From the NCBI RefSeq assembly GCF_001624705.1, contig NZ_JSEO01000023.1, positions 1 to 52,905 of the forward strand: DNA of 52,905 nt. The letters run 5' to 3'. The notes under the pieces were generated by a model. That model ran no database searches. It saw only the letters and a list, made by a program, of their open reading frames with translations, and was not told the DNA's origin. This document shows positions 35,694 through 44,226 of the stretch, piece by piece; position 1 is the stretch's first letter, and each line of letters opens with the position of its first letter. The position numbers and the translations under genes are program-made. The DNA is from Marinomonas sp. SBI8L. Lineage in GTDB: Bacteria; Pseudomonadota; Gammaproteobacteria; Pseudomonadales; Marinomonadaceae.

Positions 35694-36773
35694 CTAAACC
35701 TCTAAGAAACGAGAAGCCAGATAAGCTTCTCTTTCTATCAGCTGAGTCTCTGCTTGCTCCTCTTCAATCTGCACTTTGCCAAACTTATTAGAAAGCGCAC
35801 CCACAAGGCGATCTGAGCTTTTTTGGTAAAAGTCGCACACCTGACATTTTTCTAACTGAGCGTAATCACCAATGGCAGTTTTGTTTCGCATATTGGCGTA
35901 ACTATCACTCATTAAAATATCACTGATTGGCGTATCTAAAAGGGAACCGTGCATCCAGGTGTCTGCTCCTTCTTCCATATGATGTACATTGCAACACATC
36001 TTCAAATTACCCTTATAATCTATGGATAAAGTGCGTCTTGGTAAGGAACAAATTCCTTGTCTGCTTACTTGTTTATCTGAGGCGATAATCCCCCCTCGAT
36101 TACTCAATTTTTGAGTTGATAAGAAAAGTACCCGCACTAGTACTTCTTCCCCTTGGTACTCAGTGTAATGGGAGAACTCAAGACGATTCTTAATTCTATT
36201 CTGATAGCGCTTAAAAGCACATCTCTCTATACCTAAACGATCAAACACCTTTGATTTATCTGGGTTTGCATCATAAATAGAAATGCGAATATGCCGAATC
36301 CCTACCCCGTAGAACTGCTCAAGAGAATAAAAGCCTTTTTTCTGGCTATGTATCATATCTCCATTGGTAAATAAGGTAAGTTTCGCCTTAGGAAAAGCCC
36401 TTCCAGCAAGGCGATATTTGTCCAGTATGCTTCTATCTTTTAAAGGCTCATTGTATTCATGTAGGCTCAAAGAAAAGGCTTTATGCTTAAAGATGGAAAG
36501 ATTAGACAGTATGCGAGAAAAGTGGCTATCAGTCACACTACTTGCCGTTAGCTTATCCGCAATGTCACTCGTTCCTACAGGGCAAGAAACACACTTACGG
36601 TTACAGACATTGGTTGTGCCAATCTCTATACAATCGACATCGTTAAGAACACTTTCTACTTGAGAGTGGTAAGAAATGGGATTCAGCTTGATTTGCCTTT
36701 CTTTGAGTTTCAAAGGCTTTGAAGGTGTTTGTGGTTTTAGTGTTTTTACTGGAGTATCTGCAAGCGGGCTCAT
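35694..36773 (-). CDS. Radical SAM protein with SPASM-like C-terminal cysteines
   Basis: 359 aa from the ATG at 36773, which has AAGGA 8-9 nt upstream; a TTG 24 bp earlier is weaker. The [4Fe-4S]-SAM motif is CNRKCVSC (Cys57, 61, 64). A second set of cysteines near the end (GICSLP, KMCCNVHH, KCQVCDFY) suggests auxiliary Fe-S clusters as in SPASM/twitch enzymes. LTLFTNGDMI and RISIYDANPD are radical SAM barrel strands. The role may be peptide or protein modification or nucleotide/cofactor work; no precursor peptide is evident nearby. Confidence 0.85.
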   Translation of the reverse strand: MSPLADTPVKTLKPQTPSKPLKLKERQIKLNPISYHSQVESVLNDVDCIEIGTTNVCNRKCVSCPVGTSDIADKLTASSVTDSHFSRILSNLSIFKHKAFSLSLHEYNEPLKDRSILDKYRLAGRAFPKAKLTLFTNGDMIHSQKKGFYSLEQFYGVGIRHIRISIYDANPDKSKVFDRLGIERCAFKRYQNRIKNRLEFSHYTEYQGEEVLVRVLFLSTQKLSNRGGIIASDKQVSRQGICSLPRRTLSIDYKGNLKMCCNVHHMEEGADTWMHGSLLDTPISDILMSDSYANMRNKTAIGDYAQLEKCQVCDFYQKSSDRLVGALSNKFGKVQIEEEQAETQLIEREAYLASRFLEV

Positions 36774-37097
36774 AATGACATCCTTGAAAAAATTCAATTA
36801 ATCTTCCGTTTAAAGACGTATTTATGCCGAGCTTAAAAAGGCGTACTAAGCACAACATAAAACGCTTACACCTAATAACAATTGAGTGCGCCTTCAGTAT
36901 AGAAGAAGAATATTGAATTGGAGTTCAAGGTCTTTTAAACATAAAAGTGTCTAACTGATAAAGCATAAAAGTGTCTAACTGATAAAGCATAAAAGCTTAG
37001 CAATGAAGCTAGTTAAAGCAGTGATCTTTGTAATTTTGGAATAAAAAAACGGCGCTAGTCTACACTTAATCATGAACATACATATGACGAAAAACTC
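36774..37097. other. Intergenic region with tandem repeat, no gene seen
   Basis: 324 bp between the divergent radical SAM and periplasmic binding-protein genes. It holds the 24-bp tandem repeat at 36941-36996. A five-codon frame at 37084 (ATGACG...TGA) overlaps the next ATG, probably by chance. Confidence 0.55.
36941..36996. repeat. 24-bp tandem repeat, 2.3 copies
   Basis: The unit (36941-36964, starting CATAAAAGTGTCTAACTG) is repeated exactly at 36965-36988 and again for its first 8 bases (36989-36996). It lies about 100-155 bp upstream of the binding-protein gene. Confidence 0.9.
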
Positions 37098-37898
37098 ATG
37101 ATAAAACATCTCTTATTTATTTTTCTTTTAGGTACAACCAGCTTACCCAACTTTGCTTCCACCACATTAAAGCTTGTTTCTTTAGAGTACCCTCCCTATA
37201 TCGAGGTAGTTGATAATCAAGTCACAGGCATTGCAGTAACTCTCATAGAAGAGGTATTTCAGTCAATAAATCAGCCTATTAGCATAGAGGTTTTACCTTG
37301 GGCGAGAGCGATAGCTTATGCTAAAAAAGGAAGAGCAGATGCCATTTTTACGGCGTTTAAGACCAAGGAGAGAGAAGTTTTTTTAGACTACAACCAAGGA
37401 GTATTATTTGACCAAAAAATAAGACTTGTTGTTCATAGTGATTATGCCAATTCATTAAGTAAAGTGGCTCAAACATCGCCAGATTATTCATCTTATCGGC
37501 TATGTATTGTAAACAAGGTGAGTTATGGCCCTCTCATAGATGAAGCCATTGAGAACCGTGAATTTAAACAGGTTCAGAGAACAATGAGTTCAGGATCTTG
37601 CGCCAAAATGCTAGAGGCTAAACGTATTCATATCTGGGTAAGTAATGAATTTGGTGCAAAAAATGATATCGCAAAATTAGGCTTTAACGAGTCACTCAGT
37701 CTACTCTCTCCTCCCATTCAAGTAACACCAAGTTATATTGCCTTTTCAAAAAAGAAAGACCACACACTATTAATTAAAGAGTTTGATAGAGTTTTAAAAC
37801 AACTTAAAGACAATGGCCGCTATCAAGAGATTGTCGATAGTTATTTTTTGAAAGTCCGTACTAAAGCAAACTCAACAGCTGATTTGATACAAAACTGA
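37098..37898 (+). CDS. Periplasmic solute-binding protein, family 3-like
   Basis: 266 aa. The signal peptide ends near NFAS. The rest is a short type II periplasmic binding fold: LKLVSLEYPPYIEVVDNQVTGIAV, EVLPWARAIAYAKKGRADAIFTAF and DNGRYQEIVDSYF. Such proteins without a transporter are common in marine gammaproteobacteria, and many may act in sensing. The EYPPY opening is that of the amino-acid-binding family, though the ligand Arg motif is weak. Its 3' end overlaps the convergent acetyltransferase by 58 bp. Confidence 0.8.
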   Translation: MIKHLLFIFLLGTTSLPNFASTTLKLVSLEYPPYIEVVDNQVTGIAVTLIEEVFQSINQPISIEVLPWARAIAYAKKGRADAIFTAFKTKEREVFLDYNQGVLFDQKIRLVVHSDYANSLSKVAQTSPDYSSYRLCIVNKVSYGPLIDEAIENREFKQVQRTMSSGSCAKMLEAKRIHIWVSNEFGAKNDIAKLGFNESLSLLSPPIQVTPSYIAFSKKKDHTLLIKEFDRVLKQLKDNGRYQEIVDSYFLKVRTKANSTADLIQN

Positions 37899-38452
37899 TT
37901 TAATAAGCATACCTCGGCATCTGCCCGGAGCGAGTTTGTCGCAAAAGCTGCATAAACTTCTCGAGGGCCACGCGTCTGTGTCTCGATCGTTTTGAAATGA
38001 GACATGCCTATCTTTTTTAGCACTGATACAGAGGCTAAATTTTTAGGTGCAACAAAGGCTAACATTCGGTCATGGCTAAGCGTGTCTAATCCATATGAGA
38101 TTTGCGCCTTGCCTATCTCAGTTGCATAGCCTTTACCCCAAGAATCTTTAGCAAATACAAACCCTATTTCGTAATCCTCTTCGCCAAAGACAGAACTTGC
38201 AATCAATCCACCAAAGCCAATAGTAACGCCCGTACTTTTTTCGATTATGACCCCTGCTTTTTTACCCGATGCTTCTAAATCAAAATTTTTTAAGAAGAAA
38301 GCCATGGCTTCTTCACGAGAAAGTACCTTAGCTTCAAAAGCATGTTGCATTACATCTGGGTCAGAAAAAGCCATTTGAAAGAGAAGTTCAAAATCTGACT
38401 CCGTGACAGATCTTAAAAAAAGACGCTCTGTGGTAAGAATATTCGTTGTCAT
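37841..38452 (-). CDS. RimJ/RimL-type GNAT N-acetyltransferase
   Basis: 203 aa. TTERLFLRSVTESDFELLFQMAFSDPDVM is the usual RimL-like opening, EIGFVFAKDSWGKGYATEIG holds the acetyl-CoA loop (xxGKGYA), and VLKKIGMSHFK the closing motif. The domain seems complete by about residue 170; the last about 33 residues (SLRADAEVCLL...) look unlike the family and partly run antisense through the 3' end of the convergent binding-protein gene, which suggests loss of an earlier stop codon. The substrate is unknown. Confidence 0.82.
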   Translation of the reverse strand: MTTNILTTERLFLRSVTESDFELLFQMAFSDPDVMQHAFEAKVLSREEAMAFFLKNFDLEASGKKAGVIIEKSTGVTIGFGGLIASSVFGEEDYEIGFVFAKDSWGKGYATEIGKAQISYGLDTLSHDRMLAFVAPKNLASVSVLKKIGMSHFKTIETQTRGPREVYAAFATNSLRADAEVCLLNQFCIKSAVEFALVRTFKK

Positions 38453-38530
38453 AAATACCTATTTAACCAGTGAAAGTTCATTATTCTATTCAATTAGTTA
38501 ACTATATAGGCATTCATATACCATTGATAC

Positions 38531-39538
38531 TTAGTTTTCTATAGATGCGAACACTCGCACATAGTAGTCAGAGATGAGGCTAATACCCGCTTTTTCTTGA
38601 GGAAAACTGAGATACAAAAAAGCCAATGCATCAGCAAGAGTCACCTGATGCAAATTATGACATTGCTTAAAAACCAGATGCTTAAGGCTTAGTTCAAAGA
38701 CTTCTTGGCTTTCGCTACTTTGGCTCATAGCAAAGAGCCCCTTATCTAATTCATCTTCTGGGTCATCTAACGGGTTAGTTGCTTGCTGATAAAGGTTTTT
38801 GGTCAATCCCACCAGCTGAGGTTCATTAAACTCAGCTTTAGATCGCATGATCCAAGCCAGTGTGATCAGGTTATGGCCAAAAAAGCTAGGCTGTTCTAAA
38901 CACGCATTTATCAAGACTTTAAAAGCAATGGGCCTTTCAGCTTCCAGCTCAATTTCTTGTTTTACTGAACCTATTTTTTGGCGTTTACCAGCGAAACTTG
39001 ATGTTACAAATTCCGTAAACCTATCCAAAAAGGGTTCGATCTGAGTAGCATCAAGTTGTGGGTAAAGTCGGTTAAATGCAAGTAAAATGGTCACATTGTG
39101 AGACAAGTATTCATTATGGCTTGCGGCCACTGATAGGTAATGAGCAAAGATAACGGCAAAACCTTTACTCTGATACCATTGTGACATCGCCTGATAAGCG
39201 GCTGGATAAATACCTAGATCCAGTACTTTAAAAATACGAAATTCTGAGAATTCAGGCGCACTCACTAGAGAAGCAAACTGACCTTTTACTTGTATTTCAC
39301 TTTCTGCAATTAAGTCTGATGTCCGCTGCCAAATATCTGGTTTTTCAATAGGCTCTTGTTTAAGTCTTTTTTCTCGCCCTTTCTGTGTAATAGTGGATTT
39401 TTTTTCCTGAGAAAGAGCGGAAGACGTTCGAAAAAACTCAGCTACATTCTGTGCTGCCAAAAAGGCTTTTAACCCATGTGGCTGATGAATACTGGCACAG
39501 GCATTAAGCTCTTTATTTAATAACTCAAGTTCTGTCAT
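38531..39538 (-). CDS. Conserved-looking helical protein of unknown function (335 aa)
   Basis: Almost all alpha-helical, cytoplasmic, with a basic patch (KGREKRLKQEP) near residue 55. SFFGHNLITLAWIMRSK and YPAAYQAMSQWYQSKGFAVIFAHYL may be core helices. Length and reading are coherent, so the gene is real, but I do not recognise the family. It lies 24 bp upstream of the broken YHYH gene on the same strand, so the two could be co-transcribed. Confidence 0.65.
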   Translation of the reverse strand: MTELELLNKELNACASIHQPHGLKAFLAAQNVAEFFRTSSALSQEKKSTITQKGREKRLKQEPIEKPDIWQRTSDLIAESEIQVKGQFASLVSAPEFSEFRIFKVLDLGIYPAAYQAMSQWYQSKGFAVIFAHYLSVAASHNEYLSHNVTILLAFNRLYPQLDATQIEPFLDRFTEFVTSSFAGKRQKIGSVKQEIELEAERPIAFKVLINACLEQPSFFGHNLITLAWIMRSKAEFNEPQLVGLTKNLYQQATNPLDDPEDELDKGLFAMSQSSESQEVFELSLKHLVFKQCHNLHQVTLADALAFLYLSFPQEKAGISLISDYYVRVFASIEN

Positions 39539-39562
39539 CTAATCATCCGTGATAAATTGTTT

Positions 39563-40363
39563 TTAACCTTGTCGCTGAAATCTCGGTTTATGCCCTACTC
39601 GATTACCACGCTCTGATTTTCGGACAAAATCGTCACTTGCTTCCCCCCATAAACAACGAGGAATAAAGGGATAGCTATTTGTTAGAAAGTAAACCGACTT
39701 ACCTTCAAGTTGCCCCATATTACACTCATCTAAGCCAAGTGCTGTGTTAAATTCATAATTTTCATTATAAGTACCATCAAAATCCCCACTTGGTATTTTA
39801 GTTGGACGCTGGCCTTGCTTTAACTCATAGCCAGATTGCACATTATCACCCACATAATGAATTTCGAATCCATCAGCGGCATAACCAATCTAACTAGATT
39901 GATGCTCTTGCTGCGCCTTAACTAAAGCCGTTGGTAAATTATGGTAATGATATGAGCCAAGCTTCCCAACATGAGCATTATTAGCATCTAGCCCTCTTTG
40001 TTTCGGCGCCCCCGCTAAATCAAAGCTCCAATTCTTATCACCATTACGGCCATGGCCACGAGGGCTATTCGGGTCGAAAAAGCCAGATGTATTAGGTTTA
40101 AACTGAATCCCATTAAGCGCAACGCCCATAGCTCCCTTGAGTTTTTTAGGCCATTTGCCTTTTACCGGGTGCGTTGTTATGCAAAGTATCAGCGTTAGTG
40201 CTTTTACTTGAGTACCATTTCTAAAAGGGCCTGCTGGATGGTCTGGCAAACTGTTGGTTGTAACGCAACGCTGGTCTGCAAAAGTTTCGATTGTTACCTG
40301 ATTATCAGCCATTGAAGCTTGGCTGTAAGCTAGCAAAATAAAAACAGAAAGCTTTTTGAGCAT
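39563..40363 (-). pseudogene. YHYH-domain exported protein interrupted by an in-frame TAG
   Basis: The N-terminal part (40363-39890, 157 aa) has a signal peptide (cleavage near ASMA), GVALNGIQF and GSYHYHNLP, the motif naming the YHYH family. It stops at TAG (39892-39890). The same frame continues with no break as IGYAADGFEIHYVGDN, SGYELKQGQRP, DFDGTYNENYEF and SYPFIPRCLWG, which is the rest of the family's domain, to the stop at 39563. The whole would be about 266 aa. A single nonsense change thus splits it; an internal GTG (39853) could make only a leaderless fragment. Confidence 0.8.
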
Positions 40364-40639
40364 AATAGATCCTTTATTATTAAAGCAATTTAAATCAATT
40401 AGTTATATTAATGAAACCCAACATTGAGCGCACTATATAAGCGTAGAGTGCCAGTTTATCTAACGATTAGACTCATATGGATTTAAGCTAATTAAGCTCA
40501 CTTTTAAAAAAGAAATTTCATCAATGTCAGATTATAAAGAATTGATGATTCATCACGTCATTCAGAAGAATAATTTACCTTATGAAAGCACTATGAAGCG
40601 TCTAAAATGACACTCTTGAATTGATTCTATGAATAAAGC

Positions 40640-41428
40640 CTAAGCTTGATGGGAATAAGCATAGCTAATAGAGCGAGCGATACACTCAAACCCATGTTTA
40701 GCGACAATTGGCTGGCTCATTTTAGAGGCATGAATACTCAAATACTTAAGCCCTTGGGCTTTAGCATCCTGAATACGTTTAGAGAGTAAAGCTGAGTAGA
40801 AACCTCTACCTCGATACTTTGCCAAAGTATTACCAGCCCAAATACTGCCAAAAGGGCTGTCAGGATGGCATATTAACCAGGCAGATGAAACGGGCTGATT
40901 ATCCTGATAAATCACATAAATACGTATTTGTTCTGGCGACTCTTGCTTAAGTCGCAACAAATGGGACTCTTGAGCAATACAGTCGCCACCCCAAACCTTC
41001 TTTTGAACTGAAATAGCATCTTTAATGCCTTTTTTATCATAAACCTCAATACAAATATCTTCAGGCTTTTCCATATGCTCACTCGTATCATTGAGCGTTA
41101 CATCATCAAGGTTCAACACCATCAAAGCGGTACTCTCTTCCGCTACAAAACCTTGTCGAATAAGGTTTTCACCCAATGAACTAGGTGCGTCCGTACTGAG
41201 AGTGTGCCATTTAAAGGGTACATTAAGTTGCTGATAAAACTTGATTTCAGCTTTTATTCTTTCCTCTAATGCTTCGACCTGAATATCAGAGTAAGAGATG
41301 CAGCTTCCTAAATCATAAGCTGAAACAAACTTCACTAGATCAGGAGTCTCCAACTTTTGACAACCCGCTAAGGTAAGCTCAATTCTTTCATACTGGTTAT
41401 ACGCCTTTAGAAGCTTGTTAGTACTCAA
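40640..41428 (-). CDS. GNAT-family N-acetyltransferase
   Basis: About 262 aa. The frame extends to a GTG at 41470, but a TTG at 41428 has AAGGAAA just upstream and starts the family-like STNKLLKAYNQYERI, so I prefer it. The N-terminal half (with NVPFKWHTLSTDAP) is a GNAT-like pseudo-repeat, and the C-terminal half holds the acetyl-CoA loop YRGRGFYSALLSKRIQDAKAQGLKYLSIHAS, then IVAKHGFECIA. The substrate is unknown. It is monocistronic. Confidence 0.78.
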   Translation of the reverse strand: MSTNKLLKAYNQYERIELTLAGCQKLETPDLVKFVSAYDLGSCISYSDIQVEALEERIKAEIKFYQQLNVPFKWHTLSTDAPSSLGENLIRQGFVAEESTALMVLNLDDVTLNDTSEHMEKPEDICIEVYDKKGIKDAISVQKKVWGGDCIAQESHLLRLKQESPEQIRIYVIYQDNQPVSSAWLICHPDSPFGSIWAGNTLAKYRGRGFYSALLSKRIQDAKAQGLKYLSIHASKMSQPIVAKHGFECIARSISYAYSHQA

Positions 41429-41572
41429 TGAGGTTTCCTTGAAAATGATCCAATTACTGAGAACAAGCACGTCTTATAAGTGCTTTTTTACAACTGTTTG
41501 TTAGATAAAAGCATTTTATACAAGAAGCATGAAAGAAGCTCAAACAAAGCATCAGTATTGGAGAGAAAGCCT

Positions 41573-41926
41573 TTAGTTTGGACAGACTTCCTTTCTTAAA
41601 GCCATATACTCTTTGTGCTTCTCGATATCTTTCGAGCATTGTAAAGCACCTTGCTGAAAGCCATGCTTATAGCATCCGCTTAGTAAGGCGACTGCGCCAC
41701 AATACTTCTTTCTAGAAGATTCAAGCAAACAAGCCCACACTTCTGTTTTTTCATCTTTGGTTAAACTAATGGACTCTGCTGTTGAGAGTTCATTCTCTCT
41801 CATTCCCGTCTCACGAAAAGAGAGATCGAAGAAGCGTCCATATTCAATAGAACCATCTATTGAAGAAACACCACAGCTACCTACATCCGTATTGATTAGC
41901 AATGTGATTGCAAATATCAAATTCAT
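41573..41926 (-). CDS. Small exported cysteine-rich protein of unknown function
   Basis: 117 aa with a short hydrophobic start (MNLIFAITLLI) likely to be a signal peptide. Six cysteines (VGSCGV, WACLL, KYCGA, SGCYK, LQCSK, EVCPN) point to disulfides in the periplasm. ALLSGCYKHGFQQGALQC looks like a helical-repeat unit. I do not recognise the family. The gap to the upstream split acetyltransferase gene is 46 bp. Confidence 0.6.
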   Translation of the reverse strand: MNLIFAITLLINTDVGSCGVSSIDGSIEYGRFFDLSFRETGMRENELSTAESISLTKDEKTEVWACLLESSRKKYCGAVALLSGCYKHGFQQGALQCSKDIEKHKEYMALRKEVCPN

Positions 41927-42184
41927 TTTATGCCTAATTCGTTTTTACGATAACTATTTCGCGGTTTTAACGTCAACTTAAATTCAGCGCCATCACGGTC
42001 GCTGTGTCAGGACAAAGTGACGAAAACTGATCGGTATTTTGAATAGCCAAAGGCACTTCGTTTCTTATTACTGGCGAGAAACCCAAAACTTTAAAGTAGT
42101 TTTCTGCGCTATTAGTAAGTAGATATAAGCTGGAAACACCTTGCTGATGTGCACTAGCTTGAAGATGTAGAACAATAGCTCTAG

Positions 42185-42456
42185 CTAGGGAACCTGCGAT
42201 TAAGTCACCTCTTCTCAGTCTTTTCAGAAAAAGTATCACACAAGGCGTTACTTTGACGTAATGTAGGTACCTTTCGAGAAGTGACAACACAGGATGATAC
42301 TTTTTTCTGAAAGACCCGAAGGGCGTGGTCTAAAAGCCCTATATCTATGTTGAGGACCTTATCAATAGAATAACTATTAAGTTACGCTCCTCGCCATATA
42401 TCTAGCGGCTTTTATCCTCACGCTGAGGCGGGAGGACTTATTCGCAGGTTCCCTAG
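42185..42456. mobile_element. 264-bp MITE with IS5-like ends and CTAG target duplication
   Basis: The element spans 42189-42452. Its ends are GGAACCTGCGATTAAGTC on the left and, read inward on the other strand, GGAACCTGCGAATAAGTC on the right: 17 of 18 match. CTAG flanks it at 42185-42188 and 42453-42456. It has no transposase. TIR style and the 4-bp CTAG duplication fit the IS5 family, which would have to mobilise it in trans. An inner inverted repeat (42224-42238 with 42295-42310) gives extra fold-back structure. Confidence 0.88.
42224..42310. repeat. Inner inverted repeat of the MITE
   Basis: TCAGAAAAAGTATCA (42224-42238) pairs with TGATACTTTTTTCTGA (42295-42310) with a single extra T, around a 56-nt loop. 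It is nested inside the terminal repeats. Confidence 0.75.
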
Positions 42457-42760
42457 ATCCTTTCCCCTATATTCTTGCTGTACCACTATCGAGCGAATTA
42501 ATGCCACACGCCCATAAATCTCAGTACCACCCACTGCAATAATCTTGTTATCTTCCCGACAAACAATGAAGTTTGAAAGATGTTTTTGACAATCTTCATA
42601 GGGTAAATCAGACTCTTGCAGTAACCTTTCAATCTCATTTAAGTCTTTAATTTCTGCTTTGCTAAATACCATTTTTTCATCCTTATAATCTGCTTTATTA
42701 GCGTCACTCTTTCACCAGATAATAGACGTTAACAGGCATTCTGTAAGGAAGTAGCAAGAT

Positions 42761-42813
42761 AAAAACGGCAACTTAAAAGCAACCTCTTTAGTAACGAGAA
42801 CCTTTAAGTTGCC
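42761..42813 (-). terminator. Terminator of the C-S lyase gene
   Basis: GGCAACTTAAAAG (42767-42779) pairs with CTTTAAGTTGCC (42802-42813) with one bulged base. On the minus strand a GTTTTT run follows. It lies 18 bp after the stop codon at 42831. Confidence 0.75.
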
Positions 42814-42830
42814 AATAAATAATTCACTAG

Positions 42831-44087
42831 TTAACAACAGCCAGAAATATTATCTTCTTTCGCTTCTTTTTTAGCCGGCTCAAATGTACCCATTGCGGCG
42901 ACAGCAGATTTAAGAAGTTCAAACGATTTAACTATGTTAAAGCGAGAGGTTGCTATGTTCATACGCATATACTGCGGGCTCTTAGCACCAAACCAAATCC
43001 CTGGGGTTAAACCCATTTTGGCTTGTTTGAAGACTAAAGATTTCAGTGTTTCTTCATCTAGACCAAGCCCTGAGAAATCAAACCAAACTTGATAAGTGCC
43101 CTCAGGTTTAAAGACCCGTATTTGGGGAATATTGTCCGCTATAAAGTCTTGTATCCAAACCTGCGTTTCTTCTAGATAAGCCAACATTTCATCTAACCAA
43201 GCAGCACCCTTTTCATAAGCTGCTATCGTAGCAAAACTTGTAAAGGCATTACCGTGATCGAGATACATACCACTGACTTCATGCTTAATTGTGCTAAGGA
43301 GTGATTGGTTATTCGTATATACATACCCATTTGAAATACTGTGCATGCCAAAAGTTTTAGCGGGTGAGCCAATCAGGGTAATAATATTCTCATAATCAAA
43401 GCTGGCTAAACTGATGAATTTGCTATCAAAAAATATAATGTCTGAATGTATTTCATCACTGATAATCAAAACCTGATGCCTTGCCGCAATTGCTACTAGC
43501 AGCTCAAGTTCAGCCTGAGACCAGACTCGCCCTGTTGGATTATGAGGATTGCAAAAGATTATGGCTTTAACATTTTCAGCTTGGATTTGGCGCTCGAACT
43601 GCTCAAAGTCAATTTGGTAGCCGTTACCATCTACATCACTCAGTTCATTTACATCATCAATAATAAGCTCGCTTTTAACCAGCCTACGATCTGCTTTATT
43701 AATTAAATTAGCAAACTGATGGTAGGCAGGTGTATGGATTAAGACAGCATCACCCGCTTGAGTGAACTGTCGGAGCAAGAGCGCGATACCAGAAAGTACA
43801 ACTGGTACTTGTACAAAGTTTTTCTCTGATAATTCAATATGATGACGTGTTGAATACCAATGACTAATAGCACTAAAGATCCCCTCTTCGTTAAACTCAT
43901 AGGCAAATACACCACGCTTAACTAATCGGTCAAGCTCTTGAGTGATGGGTTGAGCTACCTGAAAATCTATATCAGCAACCCAATAAGGGAAAATATCCGT
44001 CGTACCATAAAAGTTATTAAGCATCTCAGGCTTAGTTTTGATAAAAGTATTGTCGCCACGACTTAAAGTATTATCGAACTGACTCAT
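42831..44087 (-). CDS. MalY/PatB-like PLP aminotransferase (probable cystathionine beta-lyase)
   Basis: 418 aa. The MalY/PatB opening DIFPYWVADIDFQVAQPI is present, with FCNPHNPTGRVWS, ISDEIHSDI (PLP-binding Asp and the MalY-type EIHSD), GSPAKTFGMHS with the PLP lysine, and YMRMNIATSR with the carboxylate Arg. The family breaks C-S bonds in cystathionine or cysteine. The last about 20 residues form a charged tail ending SGCC, unusual for the family. The LysR gene lies 139 bp upstream on the same strand. Confidence 0.9.
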   Translation of the reverse strand: MSQFDNTLSRGDNTFIKTKPEMLNNFYGTTDIFPYWVADIDFQVAQPITQELDRLVKRGVFAYEFNEEGIFSAISHWYSTRHHIELSEKNFVQVPVVLSGIALLLRQFTQAGDAVLIHTPAYHQFANLINKADRRLVKSELIIDDVNELSDVDGNGYQIDFEQFERQIQAENVKAIIFCNPHNPTGRVWSQAELELLVAIAARHQVLIISDEIHSDIIFFDSKFISLASFDYENIITLIGSPAKTFGMHSISNGYVYTNNQSLLSTIKHEVSGMYLDHGNAFTSFATIAAYEKGAAWLDEMLAYLEETQVWIQDFIADNIPQIRVFKPEGTYQVWFDFSGLGLDEETLKSLVFKQAKMGLTPGIWFGAKSPQYMRMNIATSRFNIVKSFELLKSAVAAMGTFEPAKKEAKEDNISGCC

Positions 44088-44226
44088 AGGGTCTCCGTTT
44101 ATTGTTAAAGGTTGAATACCTAATAAGACGGAGCCGAAGAAAAAAAGACGACGTTAATGGTTATTTAGATGAAATTAATGCTCAATGGCGTTAATAACAC
44201 TATGTAAATTTGCCCTCTGTAAAAGC

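Larger units (their letters stand above)
41973..42672 (-). pseudogene. ArsN2-like GNAT acetyltransferase gene split by a MITE
   Basis: The 5' part (from the ATG at 42672, AAGGATG upstream) encodes EIERLLQESDLPYEDCQKH, VALIRSIVVQQEYRGKDL and then enters the MITE. The 3' part (from the far side to 41973) encodes ARAIVLHLQASAHQQGVSSLYLLTNSAENYFKVLGF and SLCPDTATVMALNL. Removing 264 bp of MITE and one CTAG copy leaves exactly 144 codons and the join RGKDL-ARAIV, the acetyl-CoA loop. Arsenic-cluster ArsN2 proteins share the LYLLT and EVPxAI motifs; no ars genes are near. The intact enzyme is lost unless the MITE excises. Confidence 0.88.

Noticed and set aside
36643-36858. 71-aa frame as a possible radical SAM precursor peptide
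   Set aside because: Most of it lies out of frame within the radical SAM gene itself, and the remainder lacks a ribosome site; no leader/core pattern.
37084-37101. Five-codon leader frame overlapping the binding-protein start
   Set aside because: Too short, without a ribosome site of its own; probably chance.
41454-41639. 61-aa minus-strand frame between two genes
   Set aside because: It overlaps the end of the cysteine-rich gene and the start of the GNAT gene, with no ribosome site or recognisable sequence.
42211-42452. Reading frames running across the MITE as real protein ends
   Set aside because: They are explained by read-in from the interrupted acetyltransferase gene; the restored frame is far better.
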